A stretch of 64,000 nt of DNA, taken from positions 1 through 64,000 of IMG/VR virus record IMGVR_UViG_3300015195_000005; one strand, written 5' to 3'. Below, piece by piece: positions 17,912-27,297 of the stretch; position 1 is the first letter of the stretch, and each line of letters begins with the position of its first letter. The position numbers and the translations under genes are program-made. The DNA is from a virus. The notes under the pieces were generated by a model, which saw only the letters and a program-made list of their open reading frames with translations, made no database searches and was not told the origin of the DNA.

Positions 17912-19915
17912 TCAGCCGTGAATCCTGCGAACCCTCTCATCTGCATCCTTCTTGTTACCCTCATCAGGCATGTTGGGAGCAGGCGTAGGCGTGTTGTGAT
18001 CCTGCTCCACGGTGGAACGCCTGACTGCCTGAGGGAACTTGGCCCTAAAAGCCGCTTCGTACTCATCCCGCAGAGTGCTAAGGGTTTCAGGATCGTCACC
18101 AACCCTGTCTAAGAGCCGCTCAATCTTCTCAACATCCACAGGGGAGCCCCCACCAGGGATCGTCTTGGACTTGGCGTACATATCGAGCACATCAGCCCGC
18201 AGTTCCTTGACATAAGCCTCGCCCGCAGCGGCCTTGGGAGTCAATTCAGCGATGTGTTGAGACACTTCCCCCATCAGCATCACGAACGCCTCCTGACCCT
18301 CTTCAGGGGCCGCTGTGACCTTCTCCACGATGGACCGTGGCAATGACATCTTGGTCATGACGGCAAGAACCGCTTTCTTGGACATCTCATCTCCTTCAGG
18401 GTGGGCGCTCTTATCTTCGTGGGCATGGCTGTGTGTCACATCGGTATCGCTGGCATCGTGGTTGTACCCAACAGCATCAGTATGGTTATGGAAGTGGCTG
18501 TGAGTGGTATCGGTAGTTGGATGATTATGAGAATGACTGTGACCCTTAGCCAACTTGGCAGCCTTGGACTCCTCAGTATCATCGTCCTCTGCACCTTCGG
18601 CTTCGCCAAGTTCCTCGATCAACTGCTTGATCTGATCCTGTGCCGTATCAATGAGCTTGTCACAGTCATCATCGTTATCTGCCTCGATAGCCCCGTCCAA
18701 GGCGCTCAAGGTGCCCTCAAGCTGCACAGCGATGACAGCAGCACCAGAAGTATCCTTGGCAATAGCATCTGCCAAATCTGCCAGCTTGGCCTTGACAGCA
18801 TCCCGCTTAGCCTTGATTTCCGAAACTCTGGACGAGGTATCGGCAGCCCGACCAAAGCACAACGGGGACGTGTCCTCACCGGGGGTGAAGCTCCAAACGA
18901 GATTCTGCTCGTCCTTCCATTGGAACCGACCATCCTCTTCCCGCAACTTGTGGCTACGAGCAGCCTTGACTACCGCCGCTGGCATCTTGGGGGTAGGAAC
19001 CTTGCTGCCCTCATCATGTCGCAGCCCAATAACCGAAATGTGCTTGGTGTTGGCGCTCTTGACGATGGCCTCGATCCCAGCAGCCTTGGATACCTCGGCA
19101 AAATACTGAGCACCAAGGAACACTTGCGAAAGCTCGTACATATCCTTCGCATCATCAAGATCCCTGGTGCATTTGACAGCCTTGGCATCACTTTCGGAAA
19201 CTGGGACCGGCCAGCCCCAATCGTCCTCTTCATCAGAGTCGGGATCGTAGTAAAGCCCCTTCTCATGTCCCTCAGAACAGAACCACCAAAATCCCCAGTC
19301 ATGCTCCTTACCGATCGTACAGGCCGACTTACCCAACATTACGCCAACTGAGACAGCCCAGTTAATACCAAACTCAAGGTTCTCGATAAACTGTTCGTTG
19401 GCAACAGTACGGGGGATATAGACATCGTTGTCAAGGAAAGTAGCCGTTACTTCTTGCCCGCTATCGGGGTCAGCAACCTTGATCCTGCTGTTAGCAGCAT
19501 CAAAGATGCGTCCAACAGCCAACTTGGTGTAGTCATGACCCACCATGTAGGACTTGCCGATAGGTGAGTATGGATAAGGAAGTTCCGCAAACCCCTTAAC
19601 CGCAGAGGTACGGAACCTATCATCATCCCTATCGAGCAGGTCGTTGCATGAATGGGTAGTGAAACAGGCAACCTCATCGGCACCCACTGAACGAAGAGTG
19701 AACTTGTTGATCTTTGCCAACTGCTCTTCTGACGGAACAAACAGGGACGGAGAGATAAGGCCCCCAGTTGAGGCTTCCTTCTCCTCTACATTGGCAAGCC
19801 GCAACGTAGTAACACGCTTGTCGATCCCCTTACGGGAAGTATCGCTATCCTGCGGGGGACTACCTACAAGCAGATCAGTTAGCGAAGTCTCAGGCCGCTT
19901 GCGCTTGATAGTCAT
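17912..19915 (-). CDS. Prohead protease fused to a His-rich scaffold-like domain
   Basis: 667 residues. The N-terminal half (to about 230) resembles phage prohead proteases (CFTTHSCNDLLDRDDDRF, KSYMVGHDYTKLAVGRIFDA, EFGINWAVSVGVM). The rest is helical and acidic with a striking His-rich tract near residues 480-535 (repeats of HSHSHNH, HSHFHNH, HSHAHE), followed by a coiled scaffold-like C-terminus. It probably guides capsid assembly, then cuts itself and the arm of the capsid protein. The active site residues were not assigned with confidence. Confidence 0.65.
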   Translation of the reverse strand: MTIKRKRPETSLTDLLVGSPPQDSDTSRKGIDKRVTTLRLANVEEKEASTGGLISPSLFVPSEEQLAKINKFTLRSVGADEVACFTTHSCNDLLDRDDDRFRTSAVKGFAELPYPYSPIGKSYMVGHDYTKLAVGRIFDAANSRIKVADPDSGQEVTATFLDNDVYIPRTVANEQFIENLEFGINWAVSVGVMLGKSACTIGKEHDWGFWWFCSEGHEKGLYYDPDSDEEDDWGWPVPVSESDAKAVKCTRDLDDAKDMYELSQVFLGAQYFAEVSKAAGIEAIVKSANTKHISVIGLRHDEGSKVPTPKMPAAVVKAARSHKLREEDGRFQWKDEQNLVWSFTPGEDTSPLCFGRAADTSSRVSEIKAKRDAVKAKLADLADAIAKDTSGAAVIAVQLEGTLSALDGAIEADNDDDCDKLIDTAQDQIKQLIEELGEAEGAEDDDTEESKAAKLAKGHSHSHNHPTTDTTHSHFHNHTDAVGYNHDASDTDVTHSHAHEDKSAHPEGDEMSKKAVLAVMTKMSLPRSIVEKVTAAPEEGQEAFVMLMGEVSQHIAELTPKAAAGEAYVKELRADVLDMYAKSKTIPGGGSPVDVEKIERLLDRVGDDPETLSTLRDEYEAAFRAKFPQAVRRSTVEQDHNTPTPAPNMPDEGNKKDADERVRRIHG

Positions 19916-19984
19916 ACTATGCCTCTTTTCTCAGTGCCCTCGACGGTTTTGAACAACTTGCCTTGCGTGGGGTCAACCAATATC

Positions 19985-21550
19985 CTACTCATCGACTCCT
20001 TCTTCAATTTCTTCTTCGGCTTCTTCAGTTCTTTGACCGGATCTTTTCCTTTGCTCATCTGCGATAGTCCCTTCCGGTTCGGTAGAACCAATAGAACCCG
20101 GCTCCTTCATATTAGACGATGCTGTAAAGATGGGGTTATCTGGCAGCGCATCCATCGCACGGTCAACATCGGCGTAGCCCAACTTATGAGCACCGTCTAC
20201 TTGGCCGATAATGCCTGCTGCCCACAAAAACAGGATGTTGATGATCTCAAAGTGCTCAGCCTGAGCATCATCCTTGCGGTGCAGACTCTTGTTGCTCTTA
20301 AACTGCATGGTAATACGGTTTACCTTCTCACCCCACAACTGCGCCATCAGGTAGTACCCGTACTCAATCATCATGCCTACCGACCGCTGATACCTAAGAG
20401 CGTTGCGGATCATAATATCATAGGCAACGCCCGCATAAGTTTCCGTGGTCGAATAACTTCTCCCCTGAATTGAAGGCATGGACTTAAGCCCTGAGAAAAC
20501 CTGCTCTTCGTTCTGAGTAAAGATATTGGTTGCTCCTGCTGCGTTACCTGCTAAGTTCTGCGAGGTAACTGTAGAGTCGTCAAAGTGAACCAAACCGCCA
20601 TCATCCAGCATCTGTGCAGCCAGATCGGCATACTCAGAGATAAATGCAGCAGCCCTGGCTTGAAACTGGGTCTGAGTTTCACCAGGAAGAGGCTTAAGCC
20701 CTTGTACCTGTATATCTATCAGGCCCAGCAGGGCCAGTTTCCGAACAACTGCGGCCATATTGGTCATCATGTCCCGCTGGATTGAGATGTTGTTCAGGGC
20801 AGCCAAGAACGGGGGGACACCGTAAGGTGAGCCTGGAGCGGCATTGAAGGCAAAGTATTGAAAAGTTATCTCGTTTAGCTTGAGATAAGCCCCGTTTAGC
20901 ACCTTCTGACCATTCTTACGAGCCTCTTCTATCTGCATCATGGTGGCCCGCTGGTACGGAGCCCAGTGTGGACCCACAGACCACGGATCTAGCTCGGGAT
21001 CTGGCTCCCAGAAGAACCGTATCGTCTTGGGGTTGACATCTATAAAGTCAACTATGTCAGTAAGGCTTTCGTTAGGAACATATTCCCCTGCCATAGCTCC
21101 GTGAACAGCAGCTTGCCACAACAACTTGTCCATGAGTCCTTCTACACCGCCATGCTTACGCTGTATCTGACGGTCCTTCTCCCATATCCTCTGCTTGAGC
21201 CGCTTCTGTACCCCGCCAGTAGCGTCAATGATAAGCATGTGACTGGGATTAGATAGCGTCTGTATGTTTGCTACCGCTTGGGAATAATCGGGGTTGTATA
21301 CAGCCAACAACTCGATATAATCCAAGATTTCAAACGGCAGCATGTAACTCATGGGGGCATAGCTACGGAACATCCCCAAGATAGAGGAGTAGACCGCTGG
21401 CCCTGTTACAACAGATGGGTCAGCTTCTGAGTTGCCTTTGCTGGGCCTTCTAAGGGTACGTGCAGAGCCGCTTCCCTTGGCACGGGCATAGGCGCCATCA
21501 GTCATCTTCATGATCTCTGCTAGGTCATCAGGAATCCCTGTAGTAGTCAC
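19985..21550 (-). CDS. Portal protein
   Basis: 521 residues. Typical portal features are present, such as YMLPFEILDYIELLAVYNPDYSQ, DFIDVNPKTIRFFWEPDPE, and the PGSPYGVPPFLAALNNISIQ clip/wing region, with a basic acidic-rich C-terminal tail. It forms the ring through which DNA is packaged. The start is GTG at 21550 sharing GTGA with the stop of a 32-residue membrane protein gene. Confidence 0.85.
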   Translation of the reverse strand: MTTTGIPDDLAEIMKMTDGAYARAKGSGSARTLRRPSKGNSEADPSVVTGPAVYSSILGMFRSYAPMSYMLPFEILDYIELLAVYNPDYSQAVANIQTLSNPSHMLIIDATGGVQKRLKQRIWEKDRQIQRKHGGVEGLMDKLLWQAAVHGAMAGEYVPNESLTDIVDFIDVNPKTIRFFWEPDPELDPWSVGPHWAPYQRATMMQIEEARKNGQKVLNGAYLKLNEITFQYFAFNAAPGSPYGVPPFLAALNNISIQRDMMTNMAAVVRKLALLGLIDIQVQGLKPLPGETQTQFQARAAAFISEYADLAAQMLDDGGLVHFDDSTVTSQNLAGNAAGATNIFTQNEEQVFSGLKSMPSIQGRSYSTTETYAGVAYDIMIRNALRYQRSVGMMIEYGYYLMAQLWGEKVNRITMQFKSNKSLHRKDDAQAEHFEIINILFLWAAGIIGQVDGAHKLGYADVDRAMDALPDNPIFTASSNMKEPGSIGSTEPEGTIADEQRKRSGQRTEEAEEEIEEGVDE

Positions 21551-21645
21551 GGTCTATCGTCATCCTCCCATATATCTGCCCAAGCAATACCAAATACAAC
21601 CAAAACCATGACCAAGAGAATAGTAAGCATAATCACAGGACTCAC
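21547..21645 (-). CDS. 32-residue single-span membrane protein
   Basis: GTG start at 21645 overlaps the previous stop and the TGA at 21547-21549 overlaps the portal GTG, so it is knitted into the operon. Sequence opens MSPVIMLTILLVMVLVVFGI, a single transmembrane span, then an acidic WEDDDRP tail. The tight overlaps on both sides argue that it is translated. A small membrane protein in a head operon has no obvious role; a holin-like or assembly anchor role is possible. Confidence 0.6.
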   Translation of the reverse strand: MSPVIMLTILLVMVLVVFGIAWADIWEDDDRP

Positions 21646-21989
21646 GACGCTTGAACCAGCCAAAGTCCTTTGACGACAGTAGTTGCCGCCAAACCGTTTA
21701 GAATATCAATCCGATAACAGAATTGTCCTGCCCTAGCAGTAGCACTTGAAGGTACAGCTACGGACAAAATGCCATGAACACGATCTGTCCATGTCAACTG
21801 ACCCCCAACGGTACTGCCAATTGCCAGGGCCGCACCATCATCATCTGTGGCATTGCGCTTAACCACAAATTGAGCATCCAACCCCATGCAAGAAAACGGC
21901 ACGATACCCGAAACAGGATCGGTGAGCACAACGGGCACGCTCAATACAGGTTGGTTTTCATAACCAATCACCAAATCTTGAATCCTCAT
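21642..21989 (-). CDS. Small beta-rich structural protein
   Basis: 115 residues. DPVSGIVPFSCMGLDAQFVVKR and the late IDILNGLAATTVVKGLWLVQ region look like the N-terminal Ig-like domain of baseplate or fibre proteins that bind the virion. Family not assigned. ATGA and GTGA overlaps tie it to both neighbours. Confidence 0.5.
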   Translation of the reverse strand: MRIQDLVIGYENQPVLSVPVVLTDPVSGIVPFSCMGLDAQFVVKRNATDDDGAALAIGSTVGGQLTWTDRVHGILSVAVPSSATARAGQFCYRIDILNGLAATTVVKGLWLVQAS

Positions 21990-22111
21990 AGTATGACTAC
22001 CAGACCAGTCTCTATCATGTAGACATACGCACTTACTCTGCCAAGAGTCAGATTAGATACCATCCTAACTCCGGCCTCTACGGCTGTCCCTTCGTCATCA
22101 CCTGTAGGCAT
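21986..22111 (-). CDS. 41-residue small protein in structural operon
   Basis: The frame runs MPTGDDEGTAVEAGVRMVSN onwards and ends VYMIETGLVVIL. The start is immediately after the upstream stop (TAA then ATG) and the end overlaps the downstream ATG (ATGA). Short, with no known family, but the seamless packing supports it as a real gene. Confidence 0.55.
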   Translation of the reverse strand: MPTGDDEGTAVEAGVRMVSNLTLGRVSAYVYMIETGLVVIL

Positions 22112-22849
22112 TTATGCTATCCCACAAGTAATAGTCAAAGTCCACGTACCACCAGTCTTAACTCCAAGGTTTTGGACAAAACGGTTCAGACACTCCAAGG
22201 CAGTAGCTCCGTTGTCAACAACCCACTCCTGCCAACCAGTGCCCCACTCCCCTACTCCACCTGTAAATGCCGCAACCCACTGCATCTTGTTGGGAGAACC
22301 CCCTGTAAGGGTCGCAGAGGTAACCGTAACGAGCACCTTGTTGGTAGCTGCCTGAAGGGCCGTTTGGGACTGTGTGGCCGCAGTAGACGAGTCGCCAACC
22401 CCAACACGAGCCAATCCAGCAAACTGTCCAGTCGGATGCAAAATGGTACAAGTAACTGTGGCGCTGGCAGTGGCGTTAACCGAAAGAGTAAAGCTCACTC
22501 CCGCAGACACAGAGATGATGGTGGCCCCAAGAGGCACACCGGCCCCTACGACTACAGAGCCCACATCAGTAGCCAACGCTGAAGCATCAGTGACCACAGC
22601 ACTAGTGTTGGTGGTCACACAACTAGCATCAGCACGGCCAAGATAAGTCCCTGTGCCAGCTATCAGGGCCGAGATACGAGTGATACCGGTAAGTACGAGC
22701 AGATTGCGCTCAAGAGTGATTATCTCGTTGGGTGGCTTACCAGAGTTATAAGCCTCGTCGGTATCCCACTTTTGACAAGTGGTTTGTGCATACCAAGGAG
22801 CATAGTCAATCTCTTGTACATCAGATTTAGCATCAAGCAGGATAGTCAT
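22112..22849 (-). CDS. Structural protein with repeat-like beta module
   Basis: 245 residues. N-terminal helix (APWYAQTTCQKWDTDEAYNS). Residues about 75-135 hold a Thr/Ala/Val-rich module with GSVVVGAGVPLGATIISVSA and FTLSVNATASATV, similar to the inserted module in the decoration protein at 17180-17830. C-terminal WVAAFTGGVGEWGTGWQEW. Probably a virion decoration or fibre-attachment protein. Confidence 0.5.
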   Translation of the reverse strand: MTILLDAKSDVQEIDYAPWYAQTTCQKWDTDEAYNSGKPPNEIITLERNLLVLTGITRISALIAGTGTYLGRADASCVTTNTSAVVTDASALATDVGSVVVGAGVPLGATIISVSAGVSFTLSVNATASATVTCTILHPTGQFAGLARVGVGDSSTAATQSQTALQAATNKVLVTVTSATLTGGSPNKMQWVAAFTGGVGEWGTGWQEWVVDNGATALECLNRFVQNLGVKTGGTWTLTITCGIA

Positions 22850-23349
22850 GCCTCTGGCTCCTTAAAAACATCCTCTAGGTAACCTTCTGCCACATCCCCG
22901 CTATCATCCACCCACCACAGCGTAAGTGTAAGAGGGTCATGAGGATTAGCTCCGGTGACAACATAATCATTACCATCATGAGTGCCTGTGTACTGGATCA
23001 CAAGCCCATCATCCACGATCTTCTGATGGACTTTGATGAGAAATGCCCGCTTGGCCTCACCGTCCTTGATTCCCTGAAACTCACTTTCCGAAACTACGAG
23101 CCGGTTGTAGTTGGCACCCTGAGCATTGACATGCTGCACCACGATGCCACTTGGATTACCGTGAACTTCCTTGAGAGCAGCATGAGCATCGTCAGGAATC
23201 ACCGCCAACAAATGATCTCCCACAGTTTCCTCTCTATGTCCAAGTTCCCTGGCCGCTGCCCTGCGTAGAGCAATCACCTTTGGATGCTGCGCTTCAGCAC
23301 CCACCCCCACATCCTCTACAACTATTGCCTTGGATTCACTCGTTGTCAT
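22846..23349 (-). CDS. Unknown protein at the head of the portal operon
   Basis: 167 residues, hydrophilic, with REETVGDHLLAVIPDDAHAAL and a beta-rich C-terminal half ending in an acidic tail (DVAEGYLEDVFKEPEA). It overlaps the next gene by 4 nt. Unknown family; a capsid accessory role is likely from position. Confidence 0.5.
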   Translation of the reverse strand: MTTSESKAIVVEDVGVGAEAQHPKVIALRRAAARELGHREETVGDHLLAVIPDDAHAALKEVHGNPSGIVVQHVNAQGANYNRLVVSESEFQGIKDGEAKRAFLIKVHQKIVDDGLVIQYTGTHDGNDYVVTGANPHDPLTLTLWWVDDSGDVAEGYLEDVFKEPEA

Positions 23350-23409
23350 CTACGCTCCTCCTAAAAGGTGTGTCCTATTATCTCTCACAAGGGGTACTTG
23401 GGGGTTAGA

Positions 23410-26400
23410 TCACCTTCTACGCACCCCGCTGGCCCCAAAGCTAGCACCGGCAGGAGTGCGGAACACGCCCTGAGAACCTGATGAGGAAGACGTACCCGGT
23501 ACCAATGGCATGTGAGTCTGACCCGTCCCTGTATTGAAGGATTTAGGCGGAATCCTCAAGTGACTGACCCCAAGTTCCTCTACAAACCTTGCAAAGTAAC
23601 AGACCGCGGCGTCACACAGATGGTCGTTGCCCTTCTGGATGCGCCCATTCTTCCTACGCCACTTCTTAGCCTGATCTATGAAGTCCACATTGGATGCAGG
23701 GATAATAAGATCGTGGGCCTCACTTGTTATGTTCCATGCCGCTACTGCCGACTCCTTCTCTTCAGAGAAGTTCACATCCCTTACTTCAAACCCCTTCTCC
23801 CGCATATAGGGATTTAGATAGTTACCACCCCCGCCAATGTCGCAGGCCATCTCCTGAAACCCCGCCACATATTTGTTGGCGTACCCGATCAGAGCAGCAA
23901 CTATCTGATTTATCCCTGCATTCTCAATCTGCTCAGATGCCAACAGGACATGTTTGGACCCTGGAAGTGCCTGCCATACACAGACCCCCGCTGCCACAGT
24001 ATTGCCTTGATAAGCCACGCAACCAGCCCGACGAGTAACAATAAACTCATCAGGGACAGTACAACAATAAACTTTACCATTATAAGCTACCCGCTCAGGT
24101 TGTGTTAGCACGCGATCTGCCATCAAGGACACGCTAACCGACCATCTAGCCTTTCTATTACCAACAGCAGGAAATCTTAGTTTCATATATGCCCTGTAAC
24201 CCAACCGAACGGCAAGTTCTTGAAAATCAGAACAAAGTTGCTCTGAAGTAGAGTGGTAATCTCCCCCACCTTCGGAGCGCCATGAGCCATCTCCCGTCAT
24301 CATAGCATTAAATAATATGGCCAACTGACGATCAGAAAGATTCAAGAACTGCCGAGGTATCCGTTTATCAGAACTTATAGTCCCGATATTGTCTACCCAC
24401 CACATCCACAATTGTCGGCCACACATCGTCCAGTTAGTATCTCCCGTCTTAGGATTGAAATACTCTTGGTAATCAATACCCAACCTATCCATACAAGCCC
24501 GCATCTGCTTAGTGTTCAGTGGATGCCGCTGAGACATCTTGACACAAGCAGGCTTACGACCACCATCTTTAGCTGGTCGATAACACAAACCGCCTTCAGA
24601 CAGCAGATAACCAAGAAACTCTAACCAGTCGTCCATACAGTAAACCTTGGGATTAACCGCATCCCAGCCCCTGTAACCCTGTATGCCTTTAGATTCGATA
24701 GCATCTATTTCTGGCATAGTAAAGTATTGTTTTTCCCGGCCTCTCCACCATACACTTCCTACAGCATAGGGTTTAGACCACTTCTCTATCTCGTCGGCTC
24801 GCTCAACTCGCCACTCAACATTCCACGCTTTACGAGTAAGCATCCTGTGATTAGGAGTAACCATCATATCTACTCCCCGCCCAGAAAAGTGCAACAACTC
24901 GCCTTGATAATCCTTGACAGTCAACTTGCTGGGAATAACAAAAGACATCTGACGAGTATCTTTGTTAAACTGAGCTACTTTCTGATTGAGAAGCACATCT
25001 TTGAATAACTTCCACCCTGTATCTGTCAATATCTCAGTATGGTCATCATGACAGCCCCAGTCAACACATACCGAGACAGGGAACCCAGGCATGTAGAACG
25101 TGGACCCGTCCTCTTCCACCACACTGTCTAGGAACGCTTTTCGGCTTTTGATGACAAAGCCAGAAGAACCGGGCCTAGATCCCATCTGCTCTATCTCAAA
25201 AGTCTCATGGTGGCGCTTCATGCGCATCCAGAGAGTGACTATCTCGTCATAGGGCACCCAACCCTCTGCATACATGGCTCTACCGCCACAATATGCCCGA
25301 TGCAGTAGTTTACGTTCCTCTATGCCAGTATCGGGATCAATATAAGTTTCATAATGATCCTCTCTGAAGCACACTTCCTCAGACTGGCAGGCATCCCCTA
25401 TACACTCACATCCCGCACATACATCAAAAACATCCCAACGGTATAACTTGTACCCCATCTCTTCGTGATTGTCGATCAAGTCAGCAAACGATCCTGTTTC
25501 ATTGTGAAACGTCGAGGATCTTATATTAATAGAAGGACGAGCGGTGTTGATGGTCGGTAGAGCAGACTTCACCACTTCGGGCTCAGCCTCAGCCTCTTCA
25601 TCTATTACCAACAACCCACCACGGTTAACCTTGACCCCGTTCACAATGCGGATACCACCGGCATGAGGGGATCTAGTCTGCTTCTGAGAGGCGGTAAGCA
25701 CCCTGATCCATGCCCGCTGCTTGTTGGTACTTTCAGAAACTTTCATCTCTCCCGAGACAAGCATCTTCCACTCTTCATGACTCTCCACATACTGCTGAAG
25801 ATAGGTGTAGACGTTAGCAGCCTGTAACTCAGAACCACCCAAGTTCAGAGCATCAAAGTCCATAATCATCCACAGATAGAACTCAACAAAACTGACTCCT
25901 TGTGAATTATGCGTTGGGACCATCTGTTCGCCTACCAAATAAGTATGGGAAGGTGAATCAACTTCAATACAGCGCACCGGCACCGAAGGTACTTCTCGTA
26001 CATTAACGATCATCCTACGAAGATGACGAGTCTCTTGAGCTACATTAAAATCCATCATAGCGTGTTTGCGATTGCTACGAAACACTCGCTCAGTAGGCCG
26101 AAAAGACACCCCATGACTCACTCCATAGCTAATCCCATCTAAGATGGCATCCTTCTTGTATCGAGTGGCCTTCCACCCTAGAGATACCACCAACTCATAC
26201 ACAGCATCAGATAACTGCTCGTTCATATTATCAAACTGACAATTATTATTATAATTGCGGCAGGTGCCATCAGTATCCATCAAGCCAGCCAGGAGCCATC
26301 TACGTTGGCTCACAGAGGCCCGTAGATATTGAGCAGGGACATGCTTGTTGTTAAGCACCCCGAGTGCTCTGAACCTCGGCAACATGCCTAAAACACCAAC

Positions 26401-27294
26401 TCGATAACAGTGCTTACCAATCTCCTTACTACAAGCCCCAATAGTGACGCCTCTACGCTTCATCCTCCGAACTATGTCAAGATCAGAAGCATTAAACGAA
26501 ATCATCCCCGTACCTGTTGTCCCATTACCTAACCAAAGACCAAGCAGATAAGGGTCTACAGGTAGTTCTGCCTTCGGAAATTGTATCGGGAGCGTGTTAT
26601 CAATAGAATGGTTAGTATCGCCCCGTCTACCATACAACAAAGTATCTTTTATCTCTTGAGTAGTCCGCTTACCCTCTCGCTTGCCCCTCCACTGGCCATG
26701 CCAGCCATCATCTCGTAATGTGCGCTGATCGTGCATTAAATTGGCAGCACGCTCTGGGGCCGTTTGCGTCAACCAAGGATGAGTGTCTGAGCACACGATA
26801 GTAGAACCATCACTGAACTCCATCTCATAGCACTTCTTATCACGATAAATAGGATACAGATGCGTAACTTTGCAAGGTTGACCTTCACGATCAAAAAGTG
26901 TGTCCCCTACTTGTAATTGGCCCATCGTTGTCCACCCATCAGGAGTGGGACAAATGGTATAAAGCGAGACAAGCTTGCCTCCCCCTCTTGGGCCTACAGC
27001 GGCAGCCGATCTAACCTCTAAACTACAGGTGTCAATGACCAGATCCCGTAGGCCAGGTTGTATGTCCCCAAACCGAGATACCGCTTCTTCAGACGTGATG
27101 ATCCCCAGCCGAATCATCTTAAGAACAGGCTTCTCAGGCAGTATCAGGCCAAGCCGTATGGCTAAACCCTCTGGGTCATCCCTATATTTAGTCTTCAGGT
27201 TGACTGACCTGTTACGGGTGGCCTTGACATACGACTCTAAGCCCTGAACCGTGGGCAATCTTGGTGACTGTGGCATCTGTCCATCATGCCACAC
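23410..27294 (-). CDS. terL: Terminase large subunit with two inteins
   Basis: 1294 codons; removing two inteins leaves 587 residues, the normal size for TerL. The ATPase Walker A (GPRGGGK-S) is split by intein 1, and Walker B lies in GGLLVIDEEAEAE. The C-terminal nuclease has its first acidic motif in VCVDWG, split by intein 2, and later FQEMACDIGGGGNYL and KGNDHLCDAAVCYFARF. The enzyme pumps DNA into the prohead and cuts it. The start could be ATG 27294 or ATG 27276 (MPQSPRL). No small subunit lies next to it; a candidate is at 38564-39166. Confidence 0.92.
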   Translation of the reverse strand: MWHDGQMPQSPRLPTVQGLESYVKATRNRSVNLKTKYRDDPEGLAIRLGLILPEKPVLKMIRLGIITSEEAVSRFGDIQPGLRDLVIDTCSLEVRSAAAVGPRGGGKLVSLYTICPTPDGWTTMGQLQVGDTLFDREGQPCKVTHLYPIYRDKKCYEMEFSDGSTIVCSDTHPWLTQTAPERAANLMHDQRTLRDDGWHGQWRGKREGKRTTQEIKDTLLYGRRGDTNHSIDNTLPIQFPKAELPVDPYLLGLWLGNGTTGTGMISFNASDLDIVRRMKRRGVTIGACSKEIGKHCYRVGVLGMLPRFRALGVLNNKHVPAQYLRASVSQRRWLLAGLMDTDGTCRNYNNNCQFDNMNEQLSDAVYELVVSLGWKATRYKKDAILDGISYGVSHGVSFRPTERVFRSNRKHAMMDFNVAQETRHLRRMIVNVREVPSVPVRCIEVDSPSHTYLVGEQMVPTHNSQGVSFVEFYLWMIMDFDALNLGGSELQAANVYTYLQQYVESHEEWKMLVSGEMKVSESTNKQRAWIRVLTASQKQTRSPHAGGIRIVNGVKVNRGGLLVIDEEAEAEPEVVKSALPTINTARPSINIRSSTFHNETGSFADLIDNHEEMGYKLYRWDVFDVCAGCECIGDACQSEEVCFREDHYETYIDPDTGIEERKLLHRAYCGGRAMYAEGWVPYDEIVTLWMRMKRHHETFEIEQMGSRPGSSGFVIKSRKAFLDSVVEEDGSTFYMPGFPVSVCVDWGCHDDHTEILTDTGWKLFKDVLLNQKVAQFNKDTRQMSFVIPSKLTVKDYQGELLHFSGRGVDMMVTPNHRMLTRKAWNVEWRVERADEIEKWSKPYAVGSVWWRGREKQYFTMPEIDAIESKGIQGYRGWDAVNPKVYCMDDWLEFLGYLLSEGGLCYRPAKDGGRKPACVKMSQRHPLNTKQMRACMDRLGIDYQEYFNPKTGDTNWTMCGRQLWMWWVDNIGTISSDKRIPRQFLNLSDRQLAILFNAMMTGDGSWRSEGGGDYHSTSEQLCSDFQELAVRLGYRAYMKLRFPAVGNRKARWSVSVSLMADRVLTQPERVAYNGKVYCCTVPDEFIVTRRAGCVAYQGNTVAAGVCVWQALPGSKHVLLASEQIENAGINQIVAALIGYANKYVAGFQEMACDIGGGGNYLNPYMREKGFEVRDVNFSEEKESAVAAWNITSEAHDLIIPASNVDFIDQAKKWRRKNGRIQKGNDHLCDAAVCYFARFVEELGVSHLRIPPKSFNTGTGQTHMPLVPGTSSSSGSQGVFRTPAGASFGASGVRRR
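24001..25053 (-). other. Intein 2 of terminase (nuclease active site)
   Basis: 351 residues starting with Cys after VDWG and ending CVAYQGN before Thr. Block B is TPNHRML, without the Trp, so it looks like a standard Cys1 (class 1) intein with a Gly-Asn end. Block F has KVYCCTVPDEF. LAGLIDADG motifs are FLGYLLSEGG and LFNAMMTGDG. Confidence 0.85.
25906..26973 (-). other. Intein 1 of terminase (Walker A site), class 3-like
   Basis: 356 residues between GPRGGGK and SQGVSFV. It starts with Leu, not Cys or Ser. Block B has HPW (Trp at B:12), block F has RCIEVD (Cys at F:4), and the end is VPTHN (Thr before the terminal His-Asn) followed by Ser. This Trp-Cys-Thr set is the known class 3 signature, in which the block F Cys starts splicing. 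LAGLIDADG motifs are seen as LLGLWLGNG and LLAGLMDTDG, so it is also a homing endonuclease. Confidence 0.85.
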
Positions 27295-27297
27295 GGG

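Noticed and set aside
18401-19351. Long plus-strand frame of 316 codons opposite the protease-scaffold gene
   Set aside because: It is antisense to a clear gene, with shadow-type composition and no RBS.
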